DNA from: Labilibaculum euxinicum
GTDB lineage: Bacteria > Bacteroidota > Bacteroidia > Bacteroidales > Marinifilaceae
Reading direction: 5' to 3'
NCBI RefSeq assembly: GCF_009795715.1
Contig: NZ_WTCR01000009.1
Span: 1-64,000, forward strand
Length of the DNA stretch: 64,000 nucleotides
Part shown: one piece after another, positions 54,326 to 63,275 of the stretch
Layout: every line of letters starts with the position of its first letter
Position numbering within the stretch: position 1 is the stretch's first letter
Translations under genes and position numbers: made by a program
The notes under the pieces: model-generated
The model's input: the letters and a program-made list of their open reading frames with translations, nothing else
The model's database searches: none
Told to the model about the DNA's origin: nothing

Positions 54326-57100
54326 ATGAACTCAGCAAATACCAACTCGGGCAAAAAACTATTTTTATTAGATGCTTTTGCCTTGATATACCGATCATAT
54401 TACGCATTTATTAAAAATCCAAGATTTACTTCAACCGGAATTAATTCTTCGGCCATGCTTGGATTTACCAATACATTATTGGAAGTGCTTGAAAAAGAAA
54501 AGCCATCGCACATTGCTGTCGTTTTTGATCCGGTAGGACCAACTTTTCGTCATGATATGTTTAAGGATTACAAAGCACAGCGTCCTCCAATGCCCGAAGA
54601 CTTAAGAAAATCGATCCCTTATATCAAGTCAATTATCCAGGGTTTTAATATTCCTGAATTTGACGTAGAAGGATACGAGGCTGACGATGTGATTGGAACC
54701 TTGGCTAAAAAGGCTGAAAAAAAAGGCTATACGGTTTATATGATGACTCCCGATAAGGATTATGCACAATTGGTGAGTGAGAATATTTTCATGTTTAAGC
54801 CTAAAAGCAATGGGAAAGAGGTTGAGGTTTGGGGTGTTCCTGAAATTAAAGAAAAGTTTGGCGTAGAACATCCCGATCAAATTGTTGATTATTTAGGTTT
54901 GATGGGAGACGCAGCGGACAATATTCCGGGTTGTCCGGGAATTGGTCCGAAAACGGCTCAAAAATTAATAGAGCTTTATAAGGACATCGATGGTTTGTAT
55001 CAGAATACCGATAAGCTAAAAGGAAAACAAAAAGAAAAAATTATTGAATCGGAAGAACAAGTTCGATTTTCAAAAGTGCTGGCAAAAATATCACTCGATG
55101 CCCCCATAGATTTTGATGAAGATAATTTTAAACTGATAGATTATAATGAAGAGGCATTGAGAGCCGTCTTTAAGGAGTTGGAGTTTTTTACCTTGGCAGA
55201 ACGGGTTTTTAAAAATCAGGGGAATCTTTTTGCCAATGAGAGTCAAAAATTTACGGACAAGGATACAGTAGAAGTTAAGGACGTGATTCTAAGAGATATA
55301 AATGGATTGGGTTGTGATTTTTTTGTGCTTGATAATCAGGCTGTAAGAGCCGATTTAAAAGCTGAATTGTGTGTTCAGAAAGAGTACTCTTTTAGAACAA
55401 TTTTGTCCGGTTCCGACCCAAATACATCAAATCTTCTTGGATTGACTTTTTCGTATCGAAAAGACAAAGCCTTTTTTGTTCCTTTTCCTCAAAATTTCGA
55501 AGAAGCAAAAAAAGTGGCTCAAGAGTTTAAATTTATTTTCGAAGATGAAAACATTTTAAAAATTGGTCACGATATCAAACGTGATATTTTGATTTTGCGT
55601 TGGCATGGAATTGATGTAAAAGGGCCGATTTTCGACACTATGATTTCTCACTACTTAATTCAACCCGAATTAAAACATGATTTCGCATTTGTTGCTTACT
55701 CTATTTTAAATTATCAGACAATTTCCAAAGAGGATAAGTCGAAAGGAAAAAAAGCTCAATTGAGTTTGATGTTGGAGCCAGAGGTGATTGAACATGAATC
55801 TTATTGTGAGGAAACAGTTCTAAACCTTGAATTGAAAGAAGAATTTGAAGGTCGTATGAAAGATAACGAACTACTTGATTTGTTCTACAATATTGAAATG
55901 CCTTTGGTAAGCATTTTAGCAGATATGGAGTTCACAGGAGTTAGTATTGATGTACAAACTCTAAAAGACTACGCTCTTGTTCTGAATGAGGAGGTAGATG
56001 GTATCGAAAAAGACATCAAAGAAATGGCCGAGGTCGATTTTAATGTGGCTTCGCCTAAGCAACTGGGCGATGTTTTGTTTGATAAAATGGGGCTCGACAG
56101 TAAAGCTAAAAGAACCAAATCGGGTCAGTATTCAACATCCGAAGATGTTCTTTCTAAATTGAAGGATAAGCATGAAATTATTCAAAAAATATTGGATTTT
56201 AGATCGCTGAAAAAATTGATTTCCACCTATGTTGAGGCACTTCCAACTTACATTAACGAAAAATCAGGGAAAATACATACATCTTTTAATCAGGCCGAAG
56301 CTGCAACAGGAAGGTTAAGTTCAACCAACCCTAACCTGCAGAATATTCCAATTCGTACCGAGCAGGGCAGATACATCCGCAAAGCATTTGTCCCTTCATC
56401 CGAAAATCACACTTTCCTTTCAGCTGATTATTCGCAGGTGGAATTGCGGTTAATGGCTCACATGAGTCAGGATCAGAACATGATAGATGCTTTTATCAAT
56501 TCCGAAGATTTTCATACAGCTACGGCGGCAAAAATTTACAAGCTTCCACTCGAGGAGGTGAGCAAGGATATGCGAAGCAGAGCTAAAACTGCCAATTTTG
56601 GAATTATTTATGGAATTTCGGCCTGGGGACTTGCCGAACGGTTGAGTATTAGCCGAACAGAAGGAAAAGAGTTGATTACAGGCTATTTTGAATCTTATCC
56701 GGGAGTTAAGTTGTTTATGGATCAATGTGTGGAGAAAGCCCGTGAAAATGAGTTTGTAGTTACTTTACTGTCCCGCCGAAGATATTTAAAAGATATTAAT
56801 TCCAGCAACGCAATAGTCCGGGGTGTAGCAGAACGAAATGCGGTTAATGCTCCCATTCAGGGATCAGCGGCAGATGTAATCAAAATTGCGATGATCAACA
56901 TCACCAAAAGAATGAAACGGGAGGGGATGCAATCTAAATTGATTCTTCAGGTGCACGATGAATTGAACTTTGATTGTTTGTTGTCTGAATTGGATCAAAT
57001 GAAGTTGATTTTAAAAGAAGAAATGGAAAATGCCATTCAGCTTTCCGTTCCGCTTACCGTAGATATGGGAGTTGGAGAGAACTGGTTGGAAGCGCATTAA
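54326..57100 (+). CDS. polA: DNA polymerase I
   Basis: PolA fills gaps and removes RNA primers. The 5'-3' exonuclease domain (about residues 10-300) shows LLDAFALIYRSYYAF, FDVEGYEADDVIGTLAKKAE and GDAADNIPGCPGIGPKTA. The polymerase domain has motif A LSADYSQVELRLMAH, the finger helix RSRAKTANFGIIYGISAWGLA and motif C LQVHDELNF. The central 3'-5' exonuclease domain appears degenerate: where family members have a DxE in the first motif, this protein reads FRTILSGSDP. Proofreading is therefore probably lost, while strand displacement synthesis is intact. Length is 924 aa. Confidence 0.97.
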   Translation: MNSANTNSGKKLFLLDAFALIYRSYYAFIKNPRFTSTGINSSAMLGFTNTLLEVLEKEKPSHIAVVFDPVGPTFRHDMFKDYKAQRPPMPEDLRKSIPYIKSIIQGFNIPEFDVEGYEADDVIGTLAKKAEKKGYTVYMMTPDKDYAQLVSENIFMFKPKSNGKEVEVWGVPEIKEKFGVEHPDQIVDYLGLMGDAADNIPGCPGIGPKTAQKLIELYKDIDGLYQNTDKLKGKQKEKIIESEEQVRFSKVLAKISLDAPIDFDEDNFKLIDYNEEALRAVFKELEFFTLAERVFKNQGNLFANESQKFTDKDTVEVKDVILRDINGLGCDFFVLDNQAVRADLKAELCVQKEYSFRTILSGSDPNTSNLLGLTFSYRKDKAFFVPFPQNFEEAKKVAQEFKFIFEDENILKIGHDIKRDILILRWHGIDVKGPIFDTMISHYLIQPELKHDFAFVAYSILNYQTISKEDKSKGKKAQLSLMLEPEVIEHESYCEETVLNLELKEEFEGRMKDNELLDLFYNIEMPLVSILADMEFTGVSIDVQTLKDYALVLNEEVDGIEKDIKEMAEVDFNVASPKQLGDVLFDKMGLDSKAKRTKSGQYSTSEDVLSKLKDKHEIIQKILDFRSLKKLISTYVEALPTYINEKSGKIHTSFNQAEAATGRLSSTNPNLQNIPIRTEQGRYIRKAFVPSSENHTFLSADYSQVELRLMAHMSQDQNMIDAFINSEDFHTATAAKIYKLPLEEVSKDMRSRAKTANFGIIYGISAWGLAERLSISRTEGKELITGYFESYPGVKLFMDQCVEKARENEFVVTLLSRRRYLKDINSSNAIVRGVAERNAVNAPIQGSAADVIKIAMINITKRMKREGMQSKLILQVHDELNFDCLLSELDQMKLILKEEMENAIQLSVPLTVDMGVGENWLEAH

Positions 57101-57117
57101 TAAAAATATCAGAAACT

Positions 57118-57155
57118 AAAAAAAGCTCATTCTTGCAAAAGAATGAGCTTTTTTG
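57118..57155. terminator. Bidirectional terminator between polA and the MotA/ExbB-like gene
   Basis: Arms 57121-57134 and 57139-57152 form a 14-bp perfect stem (AAAAGCTCATTCTT and complement) with a 4-base loop, with A and T runs on both sides. It serves two convergent genes. The same stem occurs at 58714-58752. Confidence 0.85.
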
Positions 57156-57551
57156 TTACAAAATCCCCTGCTTTTCCAGTTTTTTTTCAATTAAAATACC
57201 GGCAACAAACCTCAATAGCATAGATAGGAGATAAATAATGATTCCATAAAATGTGGGTATCATCGAAACTTTTATTCCGCCATAAATCACACTTGGTGAA
57301 ATACTACCCACTTGTTCTAAAACCGAAAACATATTGAATAATCCAAGTAACTGCCCAAATATGCCAATTATCATGGCAAATAAACCGATTGATTGTCCAT
57401 ACCCTACTTTTTGAATTGCTTTTTCCAGTGTTGTATTATTGGAAAATAGAGCACCAATTAAATGATAAGCAATCCACGATACCATAACAATAAGAAGTAT
57501 ACTAAGTATCCCCATAAAGAGTGCACCACCCATAAAAAACATTTCTTTCAT
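57156..57551 (-). CDS. Small MotA/TolQ/ExbB-like membrane protein
   Basis: This 131-residue protein has three membrane helices (about residues 8-33, 50-75 and 90-115). The stretch GLFAMIIGIFGQLLGLFNMFSVLEQ and the following SPSVIYGGIKVSMIPTFYGIIIYLLSMLLRF recall the last two helices of MotA/TolQ/ExbB proton channel proteins. It is about half the usual length and has no visible partner gene (MotB, TolR or ExbD). The family call is from pattern recognition only. It is convergent with polA and divergent from the LytTR gene. Confidence 0.7.
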   Translation of the reverse strand: MKEMFFMGGALFMGILSILLIVMVSWIAYHLIGALFSNNTTLEKAIQKVGYGQSIGLFAMIIGIFGQLLGLFNMFSVLEQVGSISPSVIYGGIKVSMIPTFYGIIIYLLSMLLRFVAGILIEKKLEKQGIL

Positions 57552-57787
57552 AATTTTTACTTTTAAAAGATTAATACTAATACCTTCAAAGTAATGTGAT
57601 CAGCGGTTTTAAGGCAAGGTCAAATACGGTTCTAAACGTGTTGTTTATCTACATTGTTTAGGTATTTTTAATTTCTAAGCTAAATTAGCCGAAAATATAT
57701 TAAATCTGTCTGCAAATCTGTAATCTAACATATATTGAGATAATAGGAAGTTTTGTAGGCTGTAATTGAGAACTTAACTGAAAAAGA

Positions 57788-58555
57788 ATGATTAAAAAAT
57801 CGTCAAATCCATACTATCATATTTTTTACTGGATTTTTGTTCTTCTTATTTTAACCTTGGTTTTTGGATTTTCATGGGGAAATAATGCAGCAGCATTTTT
57901 CTTTATAAGTATGCTTTTACCAATTGTTCTGGGCACCTCTTATTTCTTTAACTATTTTCTGGTTCCACGATATTATATGCAAAAGAAATATGTTCGGTTT
58001 GGCTTATATTCTTTTTACACGGCAGTAATATCGATGTATCTCGAAACAATAGTACTAATGTTCTCTTTTATATATCTTGCAAATTTTAACTTTAAAAACC
58101 TTGGTCCAAATGCCTCAAATACATTTCTATTGGCTGCACTTCTTTATTTGATGGTCTTTATTGGTTCTTTTTTGTTAATGAGTCAGCAGATTAGGGAAAA
58201 TCAGCAAATTATTCGGGAGTTTATGCTTGAAAAAGAAAAGTTAAAACAAGCCTGCCTGGAGATTGTATCCAATCGAAAAACAATTAAAATTAAGTATACA
58301 AATATTAAATATATTGAGAGTTTATCTAACTATGTAAATATTCATACCGATACAGAGGAAATAAAAACGAAAGAAAAAATCAGTAATTTGGAAGGTAGGT
58401 TACCTGGGAGTTTTTTACGGATTCATCGTTCTTTTATCATTAATAAAGATAGACTTAAGAGTTTTTCTTACGATCAGGTTTTAGTAGATGACATCCAATT
58501 AAATATCGGACGAACTTATCGAAAACAAGTTAAAGAATCCTTAGGAGGACAATAA
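57788..58555 (+). CDS. Membrane-bound LytTR-domain transcriptional regulator
   Basis: Four membrane helices occupy about residues 10-140. A short cytoplasmic helix follows, and the C-terminal LytTR DNA-binding domain covers about residues 160-250 (TNIKYIESLSNYVNIHTD, FLRIHRSFIINKDRLKSF). There is no receiver domain, so the membrane part probably acts as sensor in a one-component system. The gene follows a 236-bp gap shared with the divergent MotA/ExbB-like gene. Targets are unknown. Confidence 0.88.
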   Translation: MIKKSSNPYYHIFYWIFVLLILTLVFGFSWGNNAAAFFFISMLLPIVLGTSYFFNYFLVPRYYMQKKYVRFGLYSFYTAVISMYLETIVLMFSFIYLANFNFKNLGPNASNTFLLAALLYLMVFIGSFLLMSQQIRENQQIIREFMLEKEKLKQACLEIVSNRKTIKIKYTNIKYIESLSNYVNIHTDTEEIKTKEKISNLEGRLPGSFLRIHRSFIINKDRLKSFSYDQVLVDDIQLNIGRTYRKQVKESLGGQ

Positions 58556-58713
58556 ATATTTATACCAATTTAATACCAAAATCCTGCTTAAAATATCAGC
58601 TTGTCATACTCTGACTATATACAGGCCGTTCTTGTCAGGGTATGACTTGATTCTAGGTGCACTATTTTATAAGATCAATTTTGATGTTAATTTGGTAGCA
58701 ATGTCGTGCAAAG

Positions 58714-58752
58714 AAAAAGCTCATTCTTTCAATGAAAAGAATGAGCTTTTTT
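58714..58752. terminator. Bidirectional terminator between the LytTR and CtpA-type genes
   Basis: Arms 58714-58729 and 58736-58751 form a long stem containing GCTCATTCTT with a 6-base loop and flanking A and T runs. The stem core is the same as that of 57118-57155. Confidence 0.85.
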
Positions 58753-58776
58753 GATATCAATTTAAAAGTAATCTTT

Positions 58777-60462
58777 TTACTTATTTAAAGCATGCAAACC
58801 GATACTTCCATCTAAAATACCCAGGTATTCATTTTTATCTTGAAGCACTTCAATGGCTTTTAAAAGAGTTTTATCTTCTTTTAAACTGTATTCGATACCA
58901 CCATTTTGGTAGTAATATCTCTTAATAATTTCATGTGCCAGCAAGTCGCTGATTTCATCTTTAAATCGTGTTAAATCGCGATCTAGGTTGGGAGTTAACT
59001 TTGCCGTAAGAGCATCAAACTCATTGGTTGATATATCAAAGTACTTTTCTTCTTTAGCTGACTTTTTAAGAGCATCCAGAATTTCAGTACTTTCCGATTC
59101 GTAAACAAACTTCTGTTCTTTAATGTATTTGGAGAATTTTTCAAATTCCTGATCCGAAATTTTAAATTCTTTCGCGCCCGCTATTTTATCATGGCTGTTT
59201 GCATACAAAGTTGCGTAATCAAAAACCAGAAAGTGACGAATCAGGTTAATGCTTAAGCTACTGTATCTTTCCGATTCAATCTTCAAATCCGGAAGAACAC
59301 CACCGCCATCATAAACAGACCGCCCATTTTTAGTGTGAAATTCTGTAATTAAAGAATCAGCAATTTTTCCTACACTTCCATCTTCGTTTCTATGGCTGTA
59401 ATCGAGTGCCTGAATGCATCTTCCGCTAGGAATGTAATACTTCGCTGTAGTCACCTTTAATTTGGCGTTGTAGGTCAAATTTCTTGTCGTCTGAACCAAT
59501 CCTTTACCAAATGTTCTTTCTCCGATTATAATACCTCTGTCGAGATCCTGAATGGCACCTGAAACAATTTCCGACGCCGACGCTGATCCTCTGTTTACCA
59601 ATACCGCAATTGGAATTTTGGCATCAAAAGGTGTTTTTGTGGCTGTGTAAGACTTATCCCATTGCGACACTTTTCCTTTGGTGCTAACAATATCTTCACC
59701 TTTGTCCACAAACAGGTTCACAATTTCAATTGCCTGATCCAATAAACCTCCCGGGTTACCTCTCAAATCGAGAACAATAGATTTTGCATTTTGTTCTTTA
59801 AGCTCTTTTAAAGCAGCTTTAATTTCCCCTGAAGCTTTATCTGTAAATTGATTTAAAAGAATATATCCAATTGAATCAGAAACCATTCCGTAGTAGGGAA
59901 CTGATTTTAATTGGATGTTTTCACGCACCAATTTCTTCTCCATTGTTTTATCAACACCAGGTCGCTTTATTTTAATTGTAAGAGGAACATTCGGTTGTCC
60001 TTTTAACAGACTGCTTACATCGTCAGTACTCTTTTTTGATACCGGTGTACCATTAATTTCAAGCAATACATCACCTGCTTTTAAACCAGCCTTAAAAGCT
60101 GGAAATCCCTCGTAAGGTTCTGCAATAATTACTTCATCCTTGTGTTTGCTGATTAATGAACCAATACCGGCATATTCGCCTGTAGTCATTAATTTAAAGT
60201 CTTCAATTTCTGATTCAGAAATGTAAGTTGTGTAAGGATCAAGAGTACTTAACATGGCGTCCATACTTTTTTTCACCAAGTCACCCGGATCAATTTCATC
60301 TACATAAAACAGATTCAATTCTCTAAATAAAGTATAGTAAATGTTTAAATTTTTGCTAATCTCAAAATTTCTCTCATCTCTGTTAAACCCCCAGAAAGCT
60401 GCACTGCAAAACAGTAACACAGCAAGTAACCAGATGGCTCCCGATTTTTTTCGAAGCTTCAT
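58777..60462 (-). CDS. C-terminal processing protease (S41 family, CtpA-like)
   Basis: An N-terminal membrane anchor or signal (WLLAVLLFCSAAFWGF) is followed by a PDZ domain (about residues 85-170, AGLKAGDVLLEINGTPVS) and the S41 core. The active Ser is in RGSASASEIVSGAIQDL and the Lys in GERTFGKGLVQT; GNPGGLLDQAIEIVNLF forms the oxyanion region. The protease cuts envelope proteins at their C-terminus. Length is 561 aa with a C-terminal extension. It is preceded by yidD and rnpA on the same strand with a 288-bp gap. Confidence 0.94.
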   Translation of the reverse strand: MKLRKKSGAIWLLAVLLFCSAAFWGFNRDERNFEISKNLNIYYTLFRELNLFYVDEIDPGDLVKKSMDAMLSTLDPYTTYISESEIEDFKLMTTGEYAGIGSLISKHKDEVIIAEPYEGFPAFKAGLKAGDVLLEINGTPVSKKSTDDVSSLLKGQPNVPLTIKIKRPGVDKTMEKKLVRENIQLKSVPYYGMVSDSIGYILLNQFTDKASGEIKAALKELKEQNAKSIVLDLRGNPGGLLDQAIEIVNLFVDKGEDIVSTKGKVSQWDKSYTATKTPFDAKIPIAVLVNRGSASASEIVSGAIQDLDRGIIIGERTFGKGLVQTTRNLTYNAKLKVTTAKYYIPSGRCIQALDYSHRNEDGSVGKIADSLITEFHTKNGRSVYDGGGVLPDLKIESERYSSLSINLIRHFLVFDYATLYANSHDKIAGAKEFKISDQEFEKFSKYIKEQKFVYESESTEILDALKKSAKEEKYFDISTNEFDALTAKLTPNLDRDLTRFKDEISDLLAHEIIKRYYYQNGGIEYSLKEDKTLLKAIEVLQDKNEYLGILDGSIGLHALNK

Positions 60463-60750
60463 ATGTTTTTGTTTAAATTGATACTTAAAATAACTCTCCC
60501 CGCAGCCTAGCTTTTGCTATCCCTAACGCACGAATTTACAAATTAGAAGAAATAAAATAATATGTAGGTTAAAACAAATATAATTATTCCCTTTTTAAAA
60601 TAATTGACTTTAACATTTGTTAACCCTACGGCACTTGAATTCAGTAAGAAAAGGGAAATAATAAATGGACTAAGATCTGTATACGCCAGATTATTAAGAA
60701 TAGTTCTAAATACCTGGTTTTGAATTTGTTTTTTTGTAAAAAAAAAATGT

Positions 60751-60993
60751 CTAAGGTACAGGATCGTGGCCATGTCCGCCCCAGGGATTGCATGAAAATA
60801 TTCTTATTACAGCAAGATAAGTGCCTTTAAAAGGGCCGTGCTTTTTAAGAGCCTGAATGGCATATGTTGAACAGGTAGGATGATACCTGCAGGCAGAAGG
60901 GGTAAGGGGTGAAATTGCGTATTGATAAAACCTAATCGGAAGTATCATGATGAACAGAATCACTTTTTTCAGAAAGTTGAGAATGCTTTTCAT
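60751..60993 (-). CDS. yidD: Membrane protein insertion efficiency factor YidD
   Basis: This small amphipathic protein has the family motif [58 protein letters not shown], with its conserved Cys residues. It supports YidC-dependent membrane insertion. Length is 80 aa. Its start overlaps the 3' end of rnpA by 62 bp, an arrangement I recall as frequent. The gap to the S41 gene (60463-60750) holds nothing I can support. Confidence 0.96.
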   Translation of the reverse strand: MKSILNFLKKVILFIMILPIRFYQYAISPLTPSACRYHPTCSTYAIQALKKHGPFKGTYLAVIRIFSCNPWGGHGHDPVP

Positions 60994-61369
60994 ATTCTTT
61001 TGGTAATCTTTTAAGGGCTTTAATCAACTTGTCTTCCATTTCGGAAGTTGTAAGAATTGTTTTAGGCAGATAAACGAGCATAAAAGCAATGTTGATATTG
61101 ATGGACTCGAGTTCACGATATAGTTCTCCCTTATTGAGGCGGTAAATTTCACGAATTCTTCTTTTCAACAAGTTTCGGGTAACTGCCTTTTTAAAACTTC
61201 GTTTAGATACTGTTATGGCTACCTGTGCCGGAAATTCCGAATTAAGTTTCGCTTCTTTCCATACAACACGAAAAGGGTAACAAATAAATCCTTTTCCCTC
61301 AGAAAAAAGTTTTCCAATAAGGATTTTATGAGTCAGTCTTTCCGCCTTTTTAAATGTGAAGCGATTCAT
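60932..61369 (-). CDS. rnpA: Ribonuclease P protein component
   Basis: RnpA assists the RNase P RNA in tRNA 5' maturation. The signature [14 protein letters not shown] is visible as [17 protein letters not shown], and the N-terminus [23 protein letters not shown] is typical. The ATG at 61369 is preferred; an ATG at 61378 adds three residues. It is followed by yidD, which overlaps it. The usual partner rpmH is not adjacent, as in other Bacteroidota. Confidence 0.95.
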   Translation of the reverse strand: MNRFTFKKAERLTHKILIGKLFSEGKGFICYPFRVVWKEAKLNSEFPAQVAITVSKRSFKKAVTRNLLKRRIREIYRLNKGELYRELESININIAFMLVYLPKTILTTSEMEDKLIKALKRLPKEYEKHSQLSEKSDSVHHDTSD

Positions 61370-61394
61370 ATCTACCATATATTACAAAAATCGA

Positions 61395-61426
61395 CAAAAA
61401 AAGGGGAAATTATTCCCCTTTTTTTG
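61395..61426 (-). terminator. Intrinsic terminator between hemD and rnpA
   Basis: Arms 61396-61408 and 61413-61425 form a 13-bp stem made of an A run plus GGGGAA with its complement. It ends in a T run on either strand. Confidence 0.8.
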
Positions 61427-61453
61427 TTTGATTGAATTTTTTAGAGATAATAT

Positions 61454-62206
61454 CTATTTATTCTCCTTATTAAATTTCTTAATGAACTGATCAAGAGCCA
61501 TCGTCATAGATGGTGCCTGTGGCATCGGAGCCTGAATATCAAGTCTTAGGTTATTTGATGTAACAGCATCAGATGTAGAAGGTCCAAATGCAGCAATAAG
61601 TGTATTGTTTTGTTTAAAATCAGGGAAATTTTGGAGCAAAGATGCAATTCCTGAAGGACTGAAAAAGGCTAATACATCATAATTCACATTTGCTAAATCC
61701 GACAAATCACTGCTTACAGTTCGGTATAGAACAGCTTTGGAATATTTGATTTTGCTTTTAGTAAGCAATTCAGGAATGGATTGTTTATGAATGTCCGAAA
61801 GAGGAACTAAAAATGTTTCTCCTTTGTGCTTCAAAATAATTTCCATTAAATCCTCAAATCGTTTTTCTCCAAAAAAGATTTTTCTTTTGCGGTAAACAAT
61901 GTATTTTTGAAGATAAAAAGCCGTTGATTCTGAGATACAGAAGTATTTCATCTCATCGGGCACAGTAATTCTAAGTTCCTGACAAATTCTAAAGAAGTGA
62001 TCAATTGCTGTACGACTAGTAAATATTACAGCTGTGTGATCCAATACATTGATTCTTTCTTGTCTAAACTCCTTGGCTGAAATTCCTTCAACTTGAATAA
62101 AAGGTCGAAAATCAATTTTTAAATTATATTTTTCGGCCAAATCAAAATACGGGGACTTTTCAGTTTGTGGTTTTGGTTGCGAAACCAGTATCGTCTTGAT
62201 TTTCAA
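61454..62206 (-). CDS. hemD: Uroporphyrinogen-III synthase
   Basis: HemD closes and inverts ring D of the tetrapyrrole in haem biosynthesis. The bilobed fold shows an N-terminal ILVSQPKPQTEKSPYFDLAEKYNL, the hinge VIFTSRTAIDHFFR, and the C-terminal VLAFFSPSGIASLLQNFPDF with IAAFGPSTSDAVTSNNLRLD. Sequence conservation in this family is low, so the call rests on these segments and the position beside rnpA. Length is 250 aa. It follows the DUF4271 gene by 36 bp. Confidence 0.9.
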   Translation of the reverse strand: MKIKTILVSQPKPQTEKSPYFDLAEKYNLKIDFRPFIQVEGISAKEFRQERINVLDHTAVIFTSRTAIDHFFRICQELRITVPDEMKYFCISESTAFYLQKYIVYRKRKIFFGEKRFEDLMEIILKHKGETFLVPLSDIHKQSIPELLTKSKIKYSKAVLYRTVSSDLSDLANVNYDVLAFFSPSGIASLLQNFPDFKQNNTLIAAFGPSTSDAVTSNNLRLDIQAPMPQAPSMTMALDQFIKKFNKENK

Positions 62207-62242
62207 AATAGTAGAGTTTAGTTCGACAATTTATTAACCGAC

Positions 62243-63163
62243 CTATACCAATAGATACAACAGTTTGTAAATCATTAGCAAGGGCAAAATTTCCAGTGCA
62301 CAAAGGTACAAAATCATATAAAATATTGACACATGTTGGCGAAATAATATTTTTAAACCTCTGGATAGTCGGAATACATAAAAAATCAGAGTTAAAATTA
62401 GACCCGAATTTAATAGCATTGGTACAGAGTGTTGTGCTATAAATGGCGCACTAATAGTGATGGGCAAGAGGATTACCCCTAAATTTTTATTGTAAATAGA
62501 TACTGTGTGTAAATATTCTTTACTTTCCTTAATCCCGTTAAAAATATATCCAATAAATCTGATGAAGATGAATTTGACATTGTATAAAGCCACTAATCCG
62601 ACAAAACAATAGAGGAAAAAAACAATATTGTTGTGCTCATGGTTCAGCGAAAGGATGTAAACAAGATACTGTACGATAAACAGGGTGAAATTCACATAAA
62701 AAAGGAGGTTTAAGAAAATTGAACCTCTTAAGTTTCTCATATTTTTTTCCAACAAAAGGTTGGACGAAGTTTGGTGGTTGATTGTTGAATCGAATACCCG
62801 GAGCAGGAATTTGCTAAATGAAAATCTTACGATTGCCATTAAAATCAATGCAAATAGAAGCACACCAGCCATCCAGTCGCTTTTATGAGAAGCAATTAGA
62901 ACTCCTTTCTCACGGACTACTTGTACAGTGGAATCTTTTTCAGTTATTGGGATGCTGTCTGAAATCAGTAAAGAATCAATTGGGATTCTGATTCCTGGAT
63001 TAGTGAATGGAACAGAATCTGCTGCTGTTCCTGTTTGTTTTGCTGATACTTGGTGTGCGGGAAGAAAAATAATGGAATCCTTTAATTCATTGCCTGATTG
63101 GATCAATGAATCATTTAAAGGAATCTTGTTCACAAGTAAAAGGTGTGAATTATTTTGCGACAT
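62243..63163 (-). CDS. DUF4271 family membrane protein
   Basis: A disordered N-terminal region of about 95 residues with Ser/Pro/Asp-rich sequence precedes about six membrane helices (residues 95-305). This arrangement and the position before hemD fit DUF4271, a Bacteroidota family of unknown function. The tight link to hemD suggests one operon. No catalytic motif is visible. Confidence 0.85.
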   Translation of the reverse strand: MSQNNSHLLLVNKIPLNDSLIQSGNELKDSIIFLPAHQVSAKQTGTAADSVPFTNPGIRIPIDSLLISDSIPITEKDSTVQVVREKGVLIASHKSDWMAGVLLFALILMAIVRFSFSKFLLRVFDSTINHQTSSNLLLEKNMRNLRGSIFLNLLFYVNFTLFIVQYLVYILSLNHEHNNIVFFLYCFVGLVALYNVKFIFIRFIGYIFNGIKESKEYLHTVSIYNKNLGVILLPITISAPFIAQHSVPMLLNSGLILTLIFYVFRLSRGLKILFRQHVSIFYMILYLCALEILPLLMIYKLLYLLV

Positions 63164-63242
63164 ACTATATCAGGAACTTATTTGATTGATTTTTACAAAG
63201 ATAATTTTATTTTTCGTGGAGATATATTTCCAGCCAAAAAGA

Positions 63243-63265
63243 AAGCCCGAAATTTTATCGGGCTT
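63243..63265 (-). terminator. Intrinsic terminator of the acid phosphatase gene
   Basis: Arms 63243-63250 (AAGCCCGA) and 63258-63265 (TCGGGCTT) pair perfectly, and on the minus strand a T-rich run follows. It lies 11 bp beyond the stop codon of the phosphatase gene. Confidence 0.8.
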
Positions 63266-63275
63266 ATAATCTTGT

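Noticed and set aside
59753-59760. A further GGGTTACC half-site as a third ECF promoter
   Set aside because: It lies inside the protease coding sequence and lacks the second block at the right distance.
60543-60773. 76-codon minus-strand ORF between yidD and the CtpA-type protease
   Set aside because: It starts inside yidD in another frame, runs through an A-rich slippery tract and has no family resemblance. It is more likely random AT-rich sequence.
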